This document shows, in pieces, positions 24,239-32,524 of a DNA stretch of 61,244 nt. Within the stretch, counting starts at the first letter, position 1, and each line of letters opens with the position of its first letter. The notes beneath the pieces are model-generated. The model did no database searches, was not told the origin of the DNA, and saw only the letters and a program-made list of their open reading frames with translations. The stretch spans positions 1 through 61,244 of the forward strand of contig JAEZXX010000042.1 of NCBI GenBank assembly GCA_023419535.1, read 5' to 3'. The translations under genes were made by a program, and so were the position numbers. Source of the DNA: Pseudomonadota bacterium. GTDB lineage: Bacteria > Pseudomonadota > Alphaproteobacteria > Rhizobiales > Rhizobiaceae.

Positions 24239-24262
24239 CCTTCTCCCGCTTGCGGGAGAAGG
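24239..24262. repeat. Palindromic repeat unit / hairpin in lapA-ihfB gap
   Basis: Perfect 11-bp arms CCTTCTCCCGC / GCGGGAGAAGG with a 2-nt TT centre. The extended text, running on as GGTCCCGGCAAAAGG, resembles the CTTCTCCCGC-type palindromic repeats scattered through many alphaproteobacterial genomes. It lies in the 277-bp gap between lapA-like gene and ihfB; nothing else is seen in that gap. A role in termination or mRNA stability is possible. Confidence 0.55.
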
Positions 24263-24364
24263 TCCCGGCAAAAGGATAAGGGCGTCGAAGTGCGCGATCG
24301 CGTCCGACGGTTCGTCGAAAGCACGCGGAGAACGGGCACCCCGAATCCCGGACGCGCGGTGCGT

Positions 24365-24649
24365 TCAGGCCGCGCCGTTCATCCGCTCGCGCAGTTCCTT
24401 GCCGGGCTTGAAGAAGGGCACCCACTTCTCCTCGACGTCGACCGATTCGCCCGTGCGCGGGTTGCGGCCGGCGCGCGCGGGCCGGTTCTTCACCGAGAAG
24501 GCCCCGAAGCCGCGCAGCTCCACGCGGTTCGACTGGCACAGCGCCTCGGTGATCTCGTCGAAGATCGCGTTGACGATCGTCTCCACGTCCCGCTGGTAGA
24601 GATGCGGATTGCGGCTCGCGATGATCTGCACGAGTTCGGATTTGATCAC
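24365..24649 (-). CDS. ihfB: Integration host factor beta subunit
   Basis: HU/IHF-family DNA-bending protein, 94 aa, which pairs with IhfA to bend DNA at promoters (notably sigma-54 promoters) and recombination sites. It shows the dimer core (IKSELVQIIASRNPHLYQRD), VELRGFGAFSVKNRPARAGRNPRTGE in pieces, with the DNA-intercalating Pro in GRNPRTG. The start is GTG 24649, with GAGGGG 7 nt upstream; it gives the standard IhfB length, while an ATG reading adds 11 atypical residues. It sits between sppA and the LapA-like gene, the common alphaproteobacterial order. Confidence 0.95.
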   Translation of the reverse strand: MIKSELVQIIASRNPHLYQRDVETIVNAIFDEITEALCQSNRVELRGFGAFSVKNRPARAGRNPRTGESVDVEEKWVPFFKPGKELRERMNGAA

Positions 24650-24757
24650 GTCTTTGCCCCTCGATGGCCGGTCAAAGCGCAACCCTGAAGGGCGAAGGCC
24701 GCCTCGGGATCGTGCTCGGGACGCCTCGGCGATGCCCCCCGGCTCGCCGCCGCCCCG

Positions 24758-25735
24758 TCACCGGACTTCGCTGGCGAAAGGTTGCCAGAGGGACATCAGA
24801 CCGTCAAGGCGACCGGCCTCGCGCATCAGGGCCTCGGGAAGCGAGGCGGCGGTCGGATCGAGGCCGAAGAAGGACAGGATCGCCGAACGGCCCGAACGCA
24901 GGAGGGAGAACGGACCGGTGTCGCGCTGCGGCTCGCGGTCGACGATCTCGAGGCCGGCGGGAAGGTCGCGCTCCTCCTCCAGCCAGCGACGGACTTCGTC
25001 GTCGGCGCCGAGCGCGTCGACGAGGCCGTTGTCGAGACCCTGCCGTCCGGTGAAGACCGAGCCGTCGGCGAGGACGCGCGCCTGCGCGATCGTCAGTCCG
25101 CGCCGCTCGGCGACGAGTTCGACGAACCAGTCGTAGGACGAGGCGACGAGGCGGGCGATCATCGCCCTCGCCTCTTCCGAGGTCGGCTGGAAGGGCGAGG
25201 GCTCCGCCTTCATCGGCGTCGAGCGCACCGCGTTGACGTCGACGCCGATGCGGTCCAGCAGGCTCGAGGCGTCGACATACTGGAAGATGACGCCGATCGA
25301 GCCGACGATGGAGGACTGGTGGGCGACGACGTGGTCGGCCGCGCTCGCGACTATGTAGCCGGCCGAGGCGCCGAGCGTTTCGATCTGGGCGGCGACGGGC
25401 TTCACCGCGGCGAGCGCCCGGATGGCCTCGTAGAGGGTCTCGCCGCCCGCCGTCGTCCCGCCCGGCGAGTTCACCGAGATCAGGACGGCGCGCACGCGGT
25501 CCTCCTCGGCCAGCGTCTCGATGAGCTCCAGCATCTCGCGGTCCTGCGTGATGAGGCCGCTGATCTCGACGCGGGCGATCGTCTGCGCACCGCCCCCCGA
25601 GCCGCCACCGAAGGATAGGAAGGACGAGGCCGCGAGGACGGCGAGGGCCGCGATGCCGAGCGCCGTCAGCCGCCAGAAGCCGAGCTTGGCGCGCAGGCGG
25701 CGGCGGTCGATGAGGTCGTGCGGGCCGGGCGCCAT
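24758..25735 (-). CDS. sppA: Signal peptide peptidase SppA (short, 36K type)
   Basis: Membrane serine protease of the S49 family that degrades cleaved signal peptides; 325 aa. One transmembrane segment at about 22-41 anchors it. The catalytic Ser/Lys dyad is S124 in TLGASAGYIVAS and K176 in STPMKAEPSPF; VNSPGGT (88-94) forms the oxyanion region. ATG 25735 faces lptC across a 194-bp divergent gap. The size fits the single-domain form, not the 67-kDa E. coli enzyme. Confidence 0.95.
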   Translation of the reverse strand: MAPGPHDLIDRRRLRAKLGFWRLTALGIAALAVLAASSFLSFGGGSGGGAQTIARVEISGLITQDREMLELIETLAEEDRVRAVLISVNSPGGTTAGGETLYEAIRALAAVKPVAAQIETLGASAGYIVASAADHVVAHQSSIVGSIGVIFQYVDASSLLDRIGVDVNAVRSTPMKAEPSPFQPTSEEARAMIARLVASSYDWFVELVAERRGLTIAQARVLADGSVFTGRQGLDNGLVDALGADDEVRRWLEEERDLPAGLEIVDREPQRDTGPFSLLRSGRSAILSFFGLDPTAASLPEALMREAGRLDGLMSLWQPFASEVR

Positions 25736-25825
25736 CGGGTGTCCCTCGACGTTTGGGGGGAAGGCTCGCAGCGATAGACCCGCCGCCCGTCCTTGCCAAG
25801 CGACGAGACGCGGCGGCGGTTACCA

Positions 25826-25854
25826 TTCAAAAACCGTATACGCGCTTATATAAC
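25826..25854 (+). promoter_or_regulatory. Candidate sigma-70 promoter of lptC
   Basis: TTCAAA (25826-25831), 17-bp spacer, TATAAC (25849-25854) within a short AT-rich patch of the sppA-lptC gap, 75 bp before the lptC start. Based only on similarity to the alphaproteobacterial consensus. Confidence 0.35.
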
Positions 25855-25929
25855 GTGATCCGACGGCGGCCGGCTCGGCCGGGACCGCCGCCGAACGCAT
25901 GACACGAACCGCTTCCCGACAGGATACGC

Positions 25930-26634
25930 TTGGCAGATCTGGCCGCCCGCTCTTCGCACGGACGCATCGACGATGTGCCCGCCCGCCCGCCGGAGCGCCG
26001 CCCGGGGGACGCGTTCGACCGTGCGCGCCGCCATTCCAGGCGGGTGCGCCTTCTCAAGATCGGGCTGCCCGCCGTCGCCACGGTGATGGTCGTGATCGGG
26101 ATCGGCGCGGCCTACGTGGCGCGCTCGCTGCCGGGCGAGCTGTCCTTCGCCTCCTCGACGCTGGAGGACGGCCGCCTCGTGATGCAGGATCCGCGCCTGT
26201 CGGGCAGCGATTCCAGGGACCGCCCCTATTCGATGACGGCGCGTCGCGCGATCCAGTCCGTCGCGGGTTCGACGAGCGGCGTCGATCTGGAGGGCGTGCG
26301 CGCCGACATCGCGGTGGACGACAGCACCAACGCCACGGTGCAGGCCGGAAACGGCTTCTACGACGTCGCCTCCGAGCGCCTGCGCCTGTTCGACGACATC
26401 GAGGTGGACACGACGAGCGGCATCGCCATCCGCCTGTCGCAGGCCGAGATCGACCTCGGCCAGCGCAGCATGCAGGGCCAGGGGCCGGTGGTCATCACCA
26501 CCCCGAACCAGCGACTGGAATCGGGCAGCGTCGTCATCGAGGAGGGCGGCGAGCGGCTTTCCTTCGGCGGCCGCGTCAAGCTCACCCTTCTTCCGAGCGC
26601 TTCCGACGACGCGAATGCGGGCGCCAACCCATGA
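25930..26634 (+). CDS. lptC: LPS export ABC transporter periplasmic protein LptC
   Basis: Bitopic inner-membrane protein, 234 aa, that takes LPS from LptB2FG and passes it to LptA. A basic cytoplasmic N-terminus is followed by a transmembrane helix (about 45-64, GLPAVATVMVVIGIGAAYVA) and a periplasmic jellyroll (about 70-225). The best start is TTG 25930, with CAGGA about 7 nt upstream, immediately before ADLAARSS. It overlaps lptA by 4 bp. The long N-terminal cytoplasmic extension is usual in Rhizobiales. Confidence 0.88.
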   Translation: MADLAARSSHGRIDDVPARPPERRPGDAFDRARRHSRRVRLLKIGLPAVATVMVVIGIGAAYVARSLPGELSFASSTLEDGRLVMQDPRLSGSDSRDRPYSMTARRAIQSVAGSTSGVDLEGVRADIAVDDSTNATVQAGNGFYDVASERLRLFDDIEVDTTSGIAIRLSQAEIDLGQRSMQGQGPVVITTPNQRLESGSVVIEEGGERLSFGGRVKLTLLPSASDDANAGANP

Positions 26635-27209
26635 GGCCGATCGTGACCATGCCCTTCCTCGCCCTCGCCGGGGCTCTTCTCGTGGCGACCGCCGGGTCGG
26701 CCTCCGCACAGCAGACCTTCGGCGGCCTGCAGATGCAGGGCGACCAGCCGATCGCGATCGAATCCGACCAGCTCGACGTCGACGACCGCGCCGCCCAGGC
26801 GACCTTCTCCGGCAACGTCTCGGTCGAGCAGGGCGAGACGCGGATGGAGGCCGACCGGCTGGTGGTCTACTACTCGCAAGGCTCCGGCGGCGCCGAGCCG
26901 GCCTCGACCGGCGGCAACATGCCCGGCGGCGGCAACGAGATCCGTCGCATCGAGGCGACCGGCTCGGTGGAGATCACGTCGGCCGACCAGGTGGCGACCG
27001 CCAACGAGGCCAATGTCGACATGGCGACGCAGGTCGTCGTCATGACCGGGAACGTCGTGCTCAGCCAGGGGCCGAACGTCGCCACGGGTTGCCGGCTGAC
27101 GGTACAGATGGAGACGGGCGTCGCCCAGCTCCAGAGCGCGGACTGCCCGGGCGGTTCGGGCGGCGGCGGGCGCGTGCGCATGCTGCTCACGCCGGGCTCG
27201 CAGAACTAG
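26631..27209 (+). CDS. lptA: LPS transport periplasmic protein LptA
   Basis: Periplasmic bridge protein of 192 aa. Signal peptide about 1-26 (LALAGALLVATAGSASAQ), then the OstA-like beta-jellyroll: PIAIESDQLDVDDRAAQATF, GNVSVEQGETRMEADRLVV, RRIEATGSVEITSADQVATA and MTGNVVLSQGPNVATGCRL. Glu/Asp residues and the Gly-rich loop at about 86-100 are typical. ATG 26631 overlaps the lptC stop (ATGA). Confidence 0.93.
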   Translation: MRPIVTMPFLALAGALLVATAGSASAQQTFGGLQMQGDQPIAIESDQLDVDDRAAQATFSGNVSVEQGETRMEADRLVVYYSQGSGGAEPASTGGNMPGGGNEIRRIEATGSVEITSADQVATANEANVDMATQVVVMTGNVVLSQGPNVATGCRLTVQMETGVAQLQSADCPGGSGGGGRVRMLLTPGSQN

Positions 27210-27266
27210 GCCGCAGGACATGAGGACGGCACGGATCCCCGACGGCCGGCCGGGGCGCAGAACCGC

Positions 27267-28058
27267 ATGACCCATCATCACGACTCGACGGCGCCCGCTC
27301 GCGCGCCTGCCGACCCCGGAACGCCGGGCGCGCGGGAGGGTACGCTCGTCGCGGGCGGCCTGACCAAGACCTTCCGCGGCCGCAAGGTGGTGGACGGGGT
27401 CGATGTCGGCGTGCGGCGCGGCGAGGCCGTCGGCCTGCTCGGTCCGAACGGGGCCGGCAAGACCACCTGCTTCTACATGCTGATGGGGCTGGTGCCCGCC
27501 GATTCCGGGCGCATCGAGCTCGACGGGCACGACATCACGCGGATGCCGATGTACCGGCGGGCGCGCCTGGGCATCGGCTATCTGCCTCAGGAGGCCTCGA
27601 TCTTCCGCGGCCTCTCGGTCGAGGACAATATCCGCGCCGTGCTGGAGGTGGTCGAGCCGGACCGGACCAAGCGCCACGAGCAGCTCGACTCCCTCCTCGA
27701 CGAGTTCCGCATCGCCCATCTGCGGCGCCAGCCCGCCACCGCCCTGTCGGGCGGCGAACGGCGGCGCTGCGAGATCGCCCGTGCGCTTGCCTCGCGCCCG
27801 ACCTTCATGCTCCTCGACGAGCCCTTCGCCGGCGTCGACCCGATCGCCGTCTCAGACATCCAGGATCTCGTGCGCCATCTGACGGCTCGCGGCATCGGCG
27901 TCCTGATCACCGACCACAACGTGCGCGAGACGCTGGGCCTGATCGACCGGGCCTACATCATGCACGCGGGCGCCGTCCTTACCCACGGCACGCCGGAGGC
28001 CATCGTCGCCGACGAGGACGTGCGCCGCATCTATCTCGGAGAGCGCTTCAGCTTCTGA
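27267..28058 (+). CDS. lptB: LPS export ABC transporter ATP-binding protein LptB
   Basis: ATPase that drives extraction of LPS by LptFG; 263 aa. Walker A GPNGAGKT, YLPQEASIFRGLSVEDN (Q-loop), signature LSGGERRR, Walker B FMLLDEPFAGVDP and the switch His in ITDHNVRETL are all present. The DHNV/IFR-LSVEDN motifs identify LptB rather than another ABC protein. A 25-residue polar N-terminus precedes the core. It follows lptA by 57 bp and precedes rpoN, the classical arrangement. Confidence 0.96.
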   Translation: MTHHHDSTAPARAPADPGTPGAREGTLVAGGLTKTFRGRKVVDGVDVGVRRGEAVGLLGPNGAGKTTCFYMLMGLVPADSGRIELDGHDITRMPMYRRARLGIGYLPQEASIFRGLSVEDNIRAVLEVVEPDRTKRHEQLDSLLDEFRIAHLRRQPATALSGGERRRCEIARALASRPTFMLLDEPFAGVDPIAVSDIQDLVRHLTARGIGVLITDHNVRETLGLIDRAYIMHAGAVLTHGTPEAIVADEDVRRIYLGERFSF

Positions 28059-28177
28059 GGAAGGCGGCGGGCGCCTTGACAGAGCGCGCCCGCCCGTCGC
28101 TTCATGCGCCGGTCCGGCATGGGGCCGGCCCGGTCGGCGCGCGGCCGTTTTCGCACGCGTGAGGCGAGGCCGGACCG

Positions 28178-29515
28178 ATGGGCGTCTCGATGCGGATGGA
28201 GGTCCGGCAGGCCCAGTCCCTGGCGCTGACGCCCCAGCTTCTCCAGTCCATCCGCCTCCTCCAGTTCGACCGGCACGACCTCGCCGACTTCCTGCGTCGG
28301 GAGGCCGAGCGCAATCCTCTCCTGCGCGTGGACGACCGGCCCGGGACGCCCCGGGCCATGCGATCCGGCGGCCCGTCGCAGACCGGCTCGCGGGCGCTCG
28401 ACGCCGCCGGCCTGCCTCCCCTCTCGCTCGCGGCCCATGCGCTGCTGGAGATCGCGGACATCTTTCCCGCCTGCGCCGAACGGCGGATCGCCGAGGCGCT
28501 CGCGGCCGATCTCGACGAAGCGGGCTATCTGCGCATCGACCCTGGGGAGGCCGCGACGCGGCTCGACCTCCCCCGCCAGGCCGTCGAGGCGATCCTGGCG
28601 CGACTGAGGCAGGAGGCGGAACCGGCCGGGCTCTTCGCCGGCGATCTCGCGCAGTGCCTGTCGCTCCAGCTCCAGCGCCGCGGGCCCCTCGACGCGGGCG
28701 CCGCGGCCGTCCTCGCTAGGCTCGACCTCGTCGCCCGCCGCGACCTCCCCGCCCTTTCGCGTCTCAGCGGACGGAGCGCGGCGGGCGCGGCCGATCTCGT
28801 CGCGCTCCTGCGCAGTCTCGACCCCAAGCCCGGCCGCAGCTTCGGGTGGTCGGGACCATCGACCGTCGAGCCGGAGGTGGTCGTCGAGGAACGGTCGCAG
28901 GGCGGCTGGCGCATCCGGCTGGACGCGCGGGCCCTGCCGCGCGTGGCCCTCGACGCCGACACGACGCGGGACATCCTGAAGGGCTGCCGCGACGAGGACG
29001 AGCGCGCCTTCGTGGAGGAGTGCCGGTCGCAGGCCCTGTCGATCGTGCGTGCGCTCGACCGACGGGCCAGCTCCATCCTGAAGGTCTCCACCCACATCCT
29101 GCGCCGGCAGCAGGCGTTCCTGGCCGATGGACCCCGGCACCTGCGTCCCATGACGCTCGCGGGCGTCGCCAAGGCCGTCGACCTTCACGAATCCACCGTC
29201 AGCCGGATCGTGGCGGGCAAGTACGTGGCGACGCCGCGCGGCACGTACGAGCTGAAATTCTTCTTTTCCGCCGCTCTCGCCTCCTCAACCGATAGCGAGG
29301 CGCATTCGGCGAGCGGCGTGCGCGAGCGCATCCGCCTGATGGTCGCGGCCGAACGGCCCGGCACCGTCCTGTCCGACGAGGAGATCGCGTCGCGGCTTCG
29401 GGCCGAGGGCGTCGAGCTCGCGCGGCGCACCGTCGCCAAGTATCGCGAGGCGCTCGGCATCGCCTCCTCGGCGCAGCGGCGGCGGGAGATGGGCCTGCGC
29501 CGCCTCGCCTCCTGA
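28178..29515 (+). CDS. rpoN: RNA polymerase sigma-54 factor
   Basis: 445 aa. Region I is MEVRQAQSLALTPQLLQSIR (given to 20) with the Gln-rich activator-responsive helix; region II is nearly absent, making the protein shorter than the 480-500 residues of many homologues. The core-binding region is about 70-240. The DNA-binding part has an HTH (LHESTVSRIVAGKYVATPRG) and ends with the RpoN box ARRTVAKYREALGI. It needs AAA+ activators not present in this window. Its products here include hpf and ptsN downstream, the widespread rpoN cluster. Confidence 0.96.
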   Translation: MGVSMRMEVRQAQSLALTPQLLQSIRLLQFDRHDLADFLRREAERNPLLRVDDRPGTPRAMRSGGPSQTGSRALDAAGLPPLSLAAHALLEIADIFPACAERRIAEALAADLDEAGYLRIDPGEAATRLDLPRQAVEAILARLRQEAEPAGLFAGDLAQCLSLQLQRRGPLDAGAAAVLARLDLVARRDLPALSRLSGRSAAGAADLVALLRSLDPKPGRSFGWSGPSTVEPEVVVEERSQGGWRIRLDARALPRVALDADTTRDILKGCRDEDERAFVEECRSQALSIVRALDRRASSILKVSTHILRRQQAFLADGPRHLRPMTLAGVAKAVDLHESTVSRIVAGKYVATPRGTYELKFFFSAALASSTDSEAHSASGVRERIRLMVAAERPGTVLSDEEIASRLRAEGVELARRTVAKYREALGIASSAQRRREMGLRRLAS

Positions 29516-29641
29516 TCGCGACGGCTCGCCGACGGTCGGTCCATGCCTTCGAATAGCCTCGCGACGCGCTAGATTCGTCGGACCGCGCCGCACGACCGCA
29601 GACGGGACGGGCGTCGCGATGCTGAAAGAAGGAAGCCTTGC

Positions 29642-30217
29642 ATGTCACTTCGCGTCTCAGGTCGCCACATGGATGTCGGCGAAGCGTTCCGGACCCGGAT
29701 CGAGGAGCGCCTGAACGAGCAGGTCGCCAAGTATTTCGACGGCAACTTCTCCGGGACGGTGGTCCTGTCGAAGGAGTCGAGCCGCTTCTCCACCGACTGC
29801 ACCCTGCATCTGGACACCGGCGTCGTGTTCCAGGCGGCCGGCATGGCCCACGACCCGGAAGCCTCCTTCGCCGAGGCTGCCGAGCGCATCGAGAAGCGCC
29901 TGCGCCGCTACAAGCGCCGCCTGAAGGACCACAAGGCCAACGGCGCGGCGACGCGCGAGGTCGCCTACACGGTGATGGAGGCGATCCCCGACGAGGCCGA
30001 CGAGGTGCCCGAGGACTATGCGCCCGCGATCGTCGCCGAGACCACGCTGTCGGTCGGGACCTTCTCGGTCGCCGGCGCCGTCATGGAGCTCGACCGCCGC
30101 GACAGCCCGGTCGTCGTCTTCAAGAACGCCGGCTCGGGCGCGATCAACATCGTGTACCGCCGCGCCGACGGGAATTTCGGCTGGGTCGACCCGTCCTCCT
30201 TGCACGACAAGGGCTGA
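29642..30217 (+). CDS. hpf: Long-form ribosome hibernation promoting factor HPF
   Basis: 191 aa. The N-terminal HPF/RaiA domain (1-100) contains LRVSGRHMDVGEAFRTRIEE and a basic stretch LRRYKRRLKDHKA. A linker (105-130) leads to a C-terminal dimerisation domain (about 135-188, SPVVVFKNAGSGAINIVYRR). Long HPF alone forms 100S ribosome dimers in stationary phase. The Shine-Dalgarno GAAGGAAG lies about 7 nt upstream of ATG 29642. Confidence 0.94.
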   Translation: MSLRVSGRHMDVGEAFRTRIEERLNEQVAKYFDGNFSGTVVLSKESSRFSTDCTLHLDTGVVFQAAGMAHDPEASFAEAAERIEKRLRRYKRRLKDHKANGAATREVAYTVMEAIPDEADEVPEDYAPAIVAETTLSVGTFSVAGAVMELDRRDSPVVVFKNAGSGAINIVYRRADGNFGWVDPSSLHDKG

Positions 30218-30465
30218 GGCAGTATGCGCGACGCCGCCGGGTCTCGCCTTCCGCGGGTCCCGGCGGTGCGCGTTCCGCGACCCGCTTCGCTCCGGGCGCC
30301 CGCAGGGGCGGCCTGCAGGCGGGCTCCGTCGATGGCCGGGTCCGGCCGGCGGGGCGGGCCCGGGCGGTCGGGCGCGACACCGCATTGTGAGAACGGTCGT
30401 CCAGGCGTGCGGCCCAGGGACGGGAACCGCTGCCGCGAGAGCGGCAGACGAGGCGGGCGACGGCG

Positions 30466-30924
30466 ATGGAACTCGAAGGGCTGATCGGTGAGGAGGGCAT
30501 CATGCCCTTTCTGCAGGCCGGCTCGAAGAAGCACGTGCTCCAGGAGATGTCGGCGCGCGCCGCGCAGCTGGCGGGCCTGAAGGAGCGCGACGTCTTCGAG
30601 ACGGTGATGGAGCGCGAGAAGCTGGGCTCGACCAGCGTCGGCAACGGCATCGCCATTCCGCACGGCAAGCTGCCCGGCCTCAGCGGCGTCGTCGGCGTGC
30701 TGGCGCGCCTCGCCAAGCCCGTCGCGTTCGAGGCGGGCGAGGACGAGCCCGTCGATCTCGTCTTTCTGCTTCTCGCTCCGGCCGGGTCGGGCGCGGACCA
30801 TCTGAAGGCGCTGTCGCGGGTCGCACGGCTTCTGCGCAGCCGCCCCACGGTCGAGGCGCTTCGCCGCTCGCCGGACGCGGCGACCATGCTCTTCCACATC
30901 CAGAACCCGGCCCCCACCGCCTGA
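30466..30924 (+). CDS. ptsN: PTS IIA-like nitrogen regulatory protein EIIA-Ntr
   Basis: 152-aa regulatory phosphoprotein of the nitrogen PTS. The phospho-acceptor is H66 in GIAIPHGKLPG. The PTS_EIIA_2 fold runs from about 10 to 148 (VMEREKLGSTSVGNG, DLVFLLLAPAGSGADHLKAL). It follows hpf by 248 bp; that gap is GC-rich and I see no gene in it. Its partner phosphocarrier HPr is encoded in this window at 40 kb, while PtsP is not. Confidence 0.95.
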   Translation: MELEGLIGEEGIMPFLQAGSKKHVLQEMSARAAQLAGLKERDVFETVMEREKLGSTSVGNGIAIPHGKLPGLSGVVGVLARLAKPVAFEAGEDEPVDLVFLLLAPAGSGADHLKALSRVARLLRSRPTVEALRRSPDAATMLFHIQNPAPTA

Positions 30925-30944
30925 GCCGGCGGCTCGAAACGAAC

Positions 30945-30974
30945 GGAGCCCGCGGGATCGCTCCCGCAGGCTCC
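30945..30974 (+). terminator. Hairpin after ptsN (terminator-like)
   Basis: Stem GGAGCC-C-GCGGGA / TCCCGC-A-GGCTCC with a single mismatch and a 4-nt loop, 21 bp after the ptsN stop. It lies before the convergent DUF1150 gene and could serve both. No U-tract. Confidence 0.5.
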
Positions 30975-31015
30975 GGTCGAGACGCGTCGTGCGGGCGCGT
31001 CGGCCCGTTGCGGCG

Positions 31016-31270
31016 TCAGTGGATGCTGACCGTGGTCAGCTCGTTCTGCGAGGCGCTCGCCAGGATGGAGGAGCGGTCGTCGGAGACCGCCAGCGGTGTG
31101 CCGTCGGCGGAGAACAGCGCCCAGAGCTTGAGCCCCGGCTGGATCGACTGCGCGGCCGGGAACTTCTCGCGGATGTCATCGGAGGACATGCGGCGCAGAT
31201 AGGCCACGTGCCCTTCTCCGAGCGCGGCGAAATCGGTCTTCGACAGGCGTGTGTTGTGAGTGTCCATCAT
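31016..31270 (-). CDS. DUF1150 family protein
   Basis: 84-aa cytoplasmic protein. It shows the family core AYLRRMSSDDIREKFP, QPGLKLWALFSADGTPLAVSD and the C-terminal SASQNELTTVSIH. DUF1150 proteins of Rhizobiales regularly sit next to a small heat-shock gene, as here; no biochemical role is known. AAGGAG lies 6 nt upstream of ATG 31270; a second ATG follows directly. Confidence 0.88.
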   Translation of the reverse strand: MMDTHNTRLSKTDFAALGEGHVAYLRRMSSDDIREKFPAAQSIQPGLKLWALFSADGTPLAVSDDRSSILASASQNELTTVSIH

Positions 31271-31310
31271 GATCGGCTCCTTTCGCGAGCTTGAGCCTCG
31301 AGCCGGACCG

Positions 31311-31748
31311 TCAGGAGACGGCGATCTCGATCCTCTTGGCCGCGCGCTCCACCTTCGGCCTTGCCAGTTCGATCGACAGGAGCCCGTTCCTCAGCTCCGC
31401 CCCCAGGACCCGCATGCCGTCCGCGAAGAGGAAGCTCTTCTGGAACTGGCGGCTGGCGATCCCGCGATGGAGAAAGTCCCGTTCCCGCTGCTCGACCTGA
31501 ACGCCCCGTATCGTCAGCTGGTTCTCCTCGGTCACGATCTCGAGCTCGTCCGGCGAGAAACCGGCGACGGCCAGCGTGATCCGGATCACCGGTTCGCCGT
31601 CCCGTCCCTCGGCCGTGCCGGAGGAGACACGCTCGATGTTGTAAGGAGGATACCCATCCCCGCCTTTCCCGATCCTTTCCAGCGTGCGCTCGATCGAATC
31701 GAACCCGAGAAGAAGCGGGTGTGAGAAAGGCGTGGTCCTGCTCGTCAC
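31311..31748 (-). CDS. Hsp20 small heat shock protein (IbpA type)
   Basis: 145-aa alpha-crystallin-domain chaperone that holds unfolding proteins. The N-terminal SHPLLLGFDSIERTLERI and YPPYNIERV are typical of the Rhizobiales IbpA group; the alpha-crystallin domain spans about 38-130 (ITLAVAGFSPDELEI, RDFLHRGIASRQFQKSFLFAD). The probable start is GTG 31748, with AAGGA 8 nt upstream. It heads a two-gene unit with DUF1150, 40 bp downstream. I could not find a convincing sigma-32 promoter. Confidence 0.92.
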   Translation of the reverse strand: MTSRTTPFSHPLLLGFDSIERTLERIGKGGDGYPPYNIERVSSGTAEGRDGEPVIRITLAVAGFSPDELEIVTEENQLTIRGVQVEQRERDFLHRGIASRQFQKSFLFADGMRVLGAELRNGLLSIELARPKVERAAKRIEIAVS

Positions 31749-31881
31749 GCGACAAGTCCTTGGTTCAAGCGACTTTTCAGTCCGGAGGCCCTATAAGGCA
31801 CCGCCGGTGCGGTTCTGTCTGGATATGGCGCTGGACCGCGGCCTCTTCAATGATCGCGCGAACGATCCTGGACGGCCGCGA

Positions 31882-32385
31882 TCAGCTTGCGGCGCCCGGC
31901 GCGAAGGCGAGCGCGACGCCGTTGATGCAGTGGCGCTTGCCGGTCGGCTGCGGTCCGTCGTCGAAGATGTGCCCCAGATGCCCGCCGCAGCGCGCGCAAT
32001 GCACCTCGGTGCGCGGGTAGACGAGGTGGTAGTCCACCTTGGTGCCGATCCGGCTTTCGGCGATCGGCTGCCAGAAGCTCGGCCAGCCGGTGCGCGAATC
32101 GTATTTGGCGGCCGAGGAATAGAGATCGTTGCCGCATCCGGCGCAGGAGAAGACGCCTTGCCGCTTCTCCTCGTTCAAGGGGCTCGTATAGGGCCGCTCG
32201 GTCGCCTCCTGGCGCAGCACCGCGAAGGCCTCCGCCGAGAGGCGCTCGCGCCATTGGTCCTCGCTCATGGAGACCGGAAAGGTCTCCTGCGCCTGGGCCG
32301 CCTCGCCGAAGAGCCTCAAGCGGGTCGACAGGGCGGCAGCCCCGAGAAAGGCCGCTCCCGACAGAAGAAAGTCACGCCGTCGCAT
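31882..32385 (-). CDS. msrB: Tat-exported peptide-methionine (R)-S-oxide reductase MsrB
   Basis: Repairs methionine-R-sulfoxide in exported proteins; 167 aa. A twin-arginine signal (MRRRDFLLSGAAFLGAAAL) leads to a periplasmic MsrB domain. Zn ligands are C81, C84, C130 and C133; the catalytic Cys is C153 in KRHCINGVALAF. No obvious resolving Cys is seen at the usual site, so reduction may use another thiol. ATG 32385 has AAGGAG 8 nt upstream; longer readings in frame lack an SD. It precedes the fasciclin gene in the same strand order. Confidence 0.92.
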   Translation of the reverse strand: MRRRDFLLSGAAFLGAAALSTRLRLFGEAAQAQETFPVSMSEDQWRERLSAEAFAVLRQEATERPYTSPLNEEKRQGVFSCAGCGNDLYSSAAKYDSRTGWPSFWQPIAESRIGTKVDYHLVYPRTEVHCARCGGHLGHIFDDGPQPTGKRHCINGVALAFAPGAAS

Positions 32386-32524
32386 CGGATCCGCTCCTTG
32401 GCCCGCCCGAGAAGGCCCATGCCCCGTCCGGTTCAAATGGAAACGGGGCACGAGCCTGTCCATCAACGAAGGCAGAAGACGACGGATCGGTGTCGCTTTG
32501 CCGCACCGTCGCCCCGCAGGCGGA

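Noticed and set aside
31749..31830. Heat-shock sigma-32 promoter before hsp20
   Set aside because: CTTGAA and CCTTATAG-like elements occur but in the wrong order and spacing.
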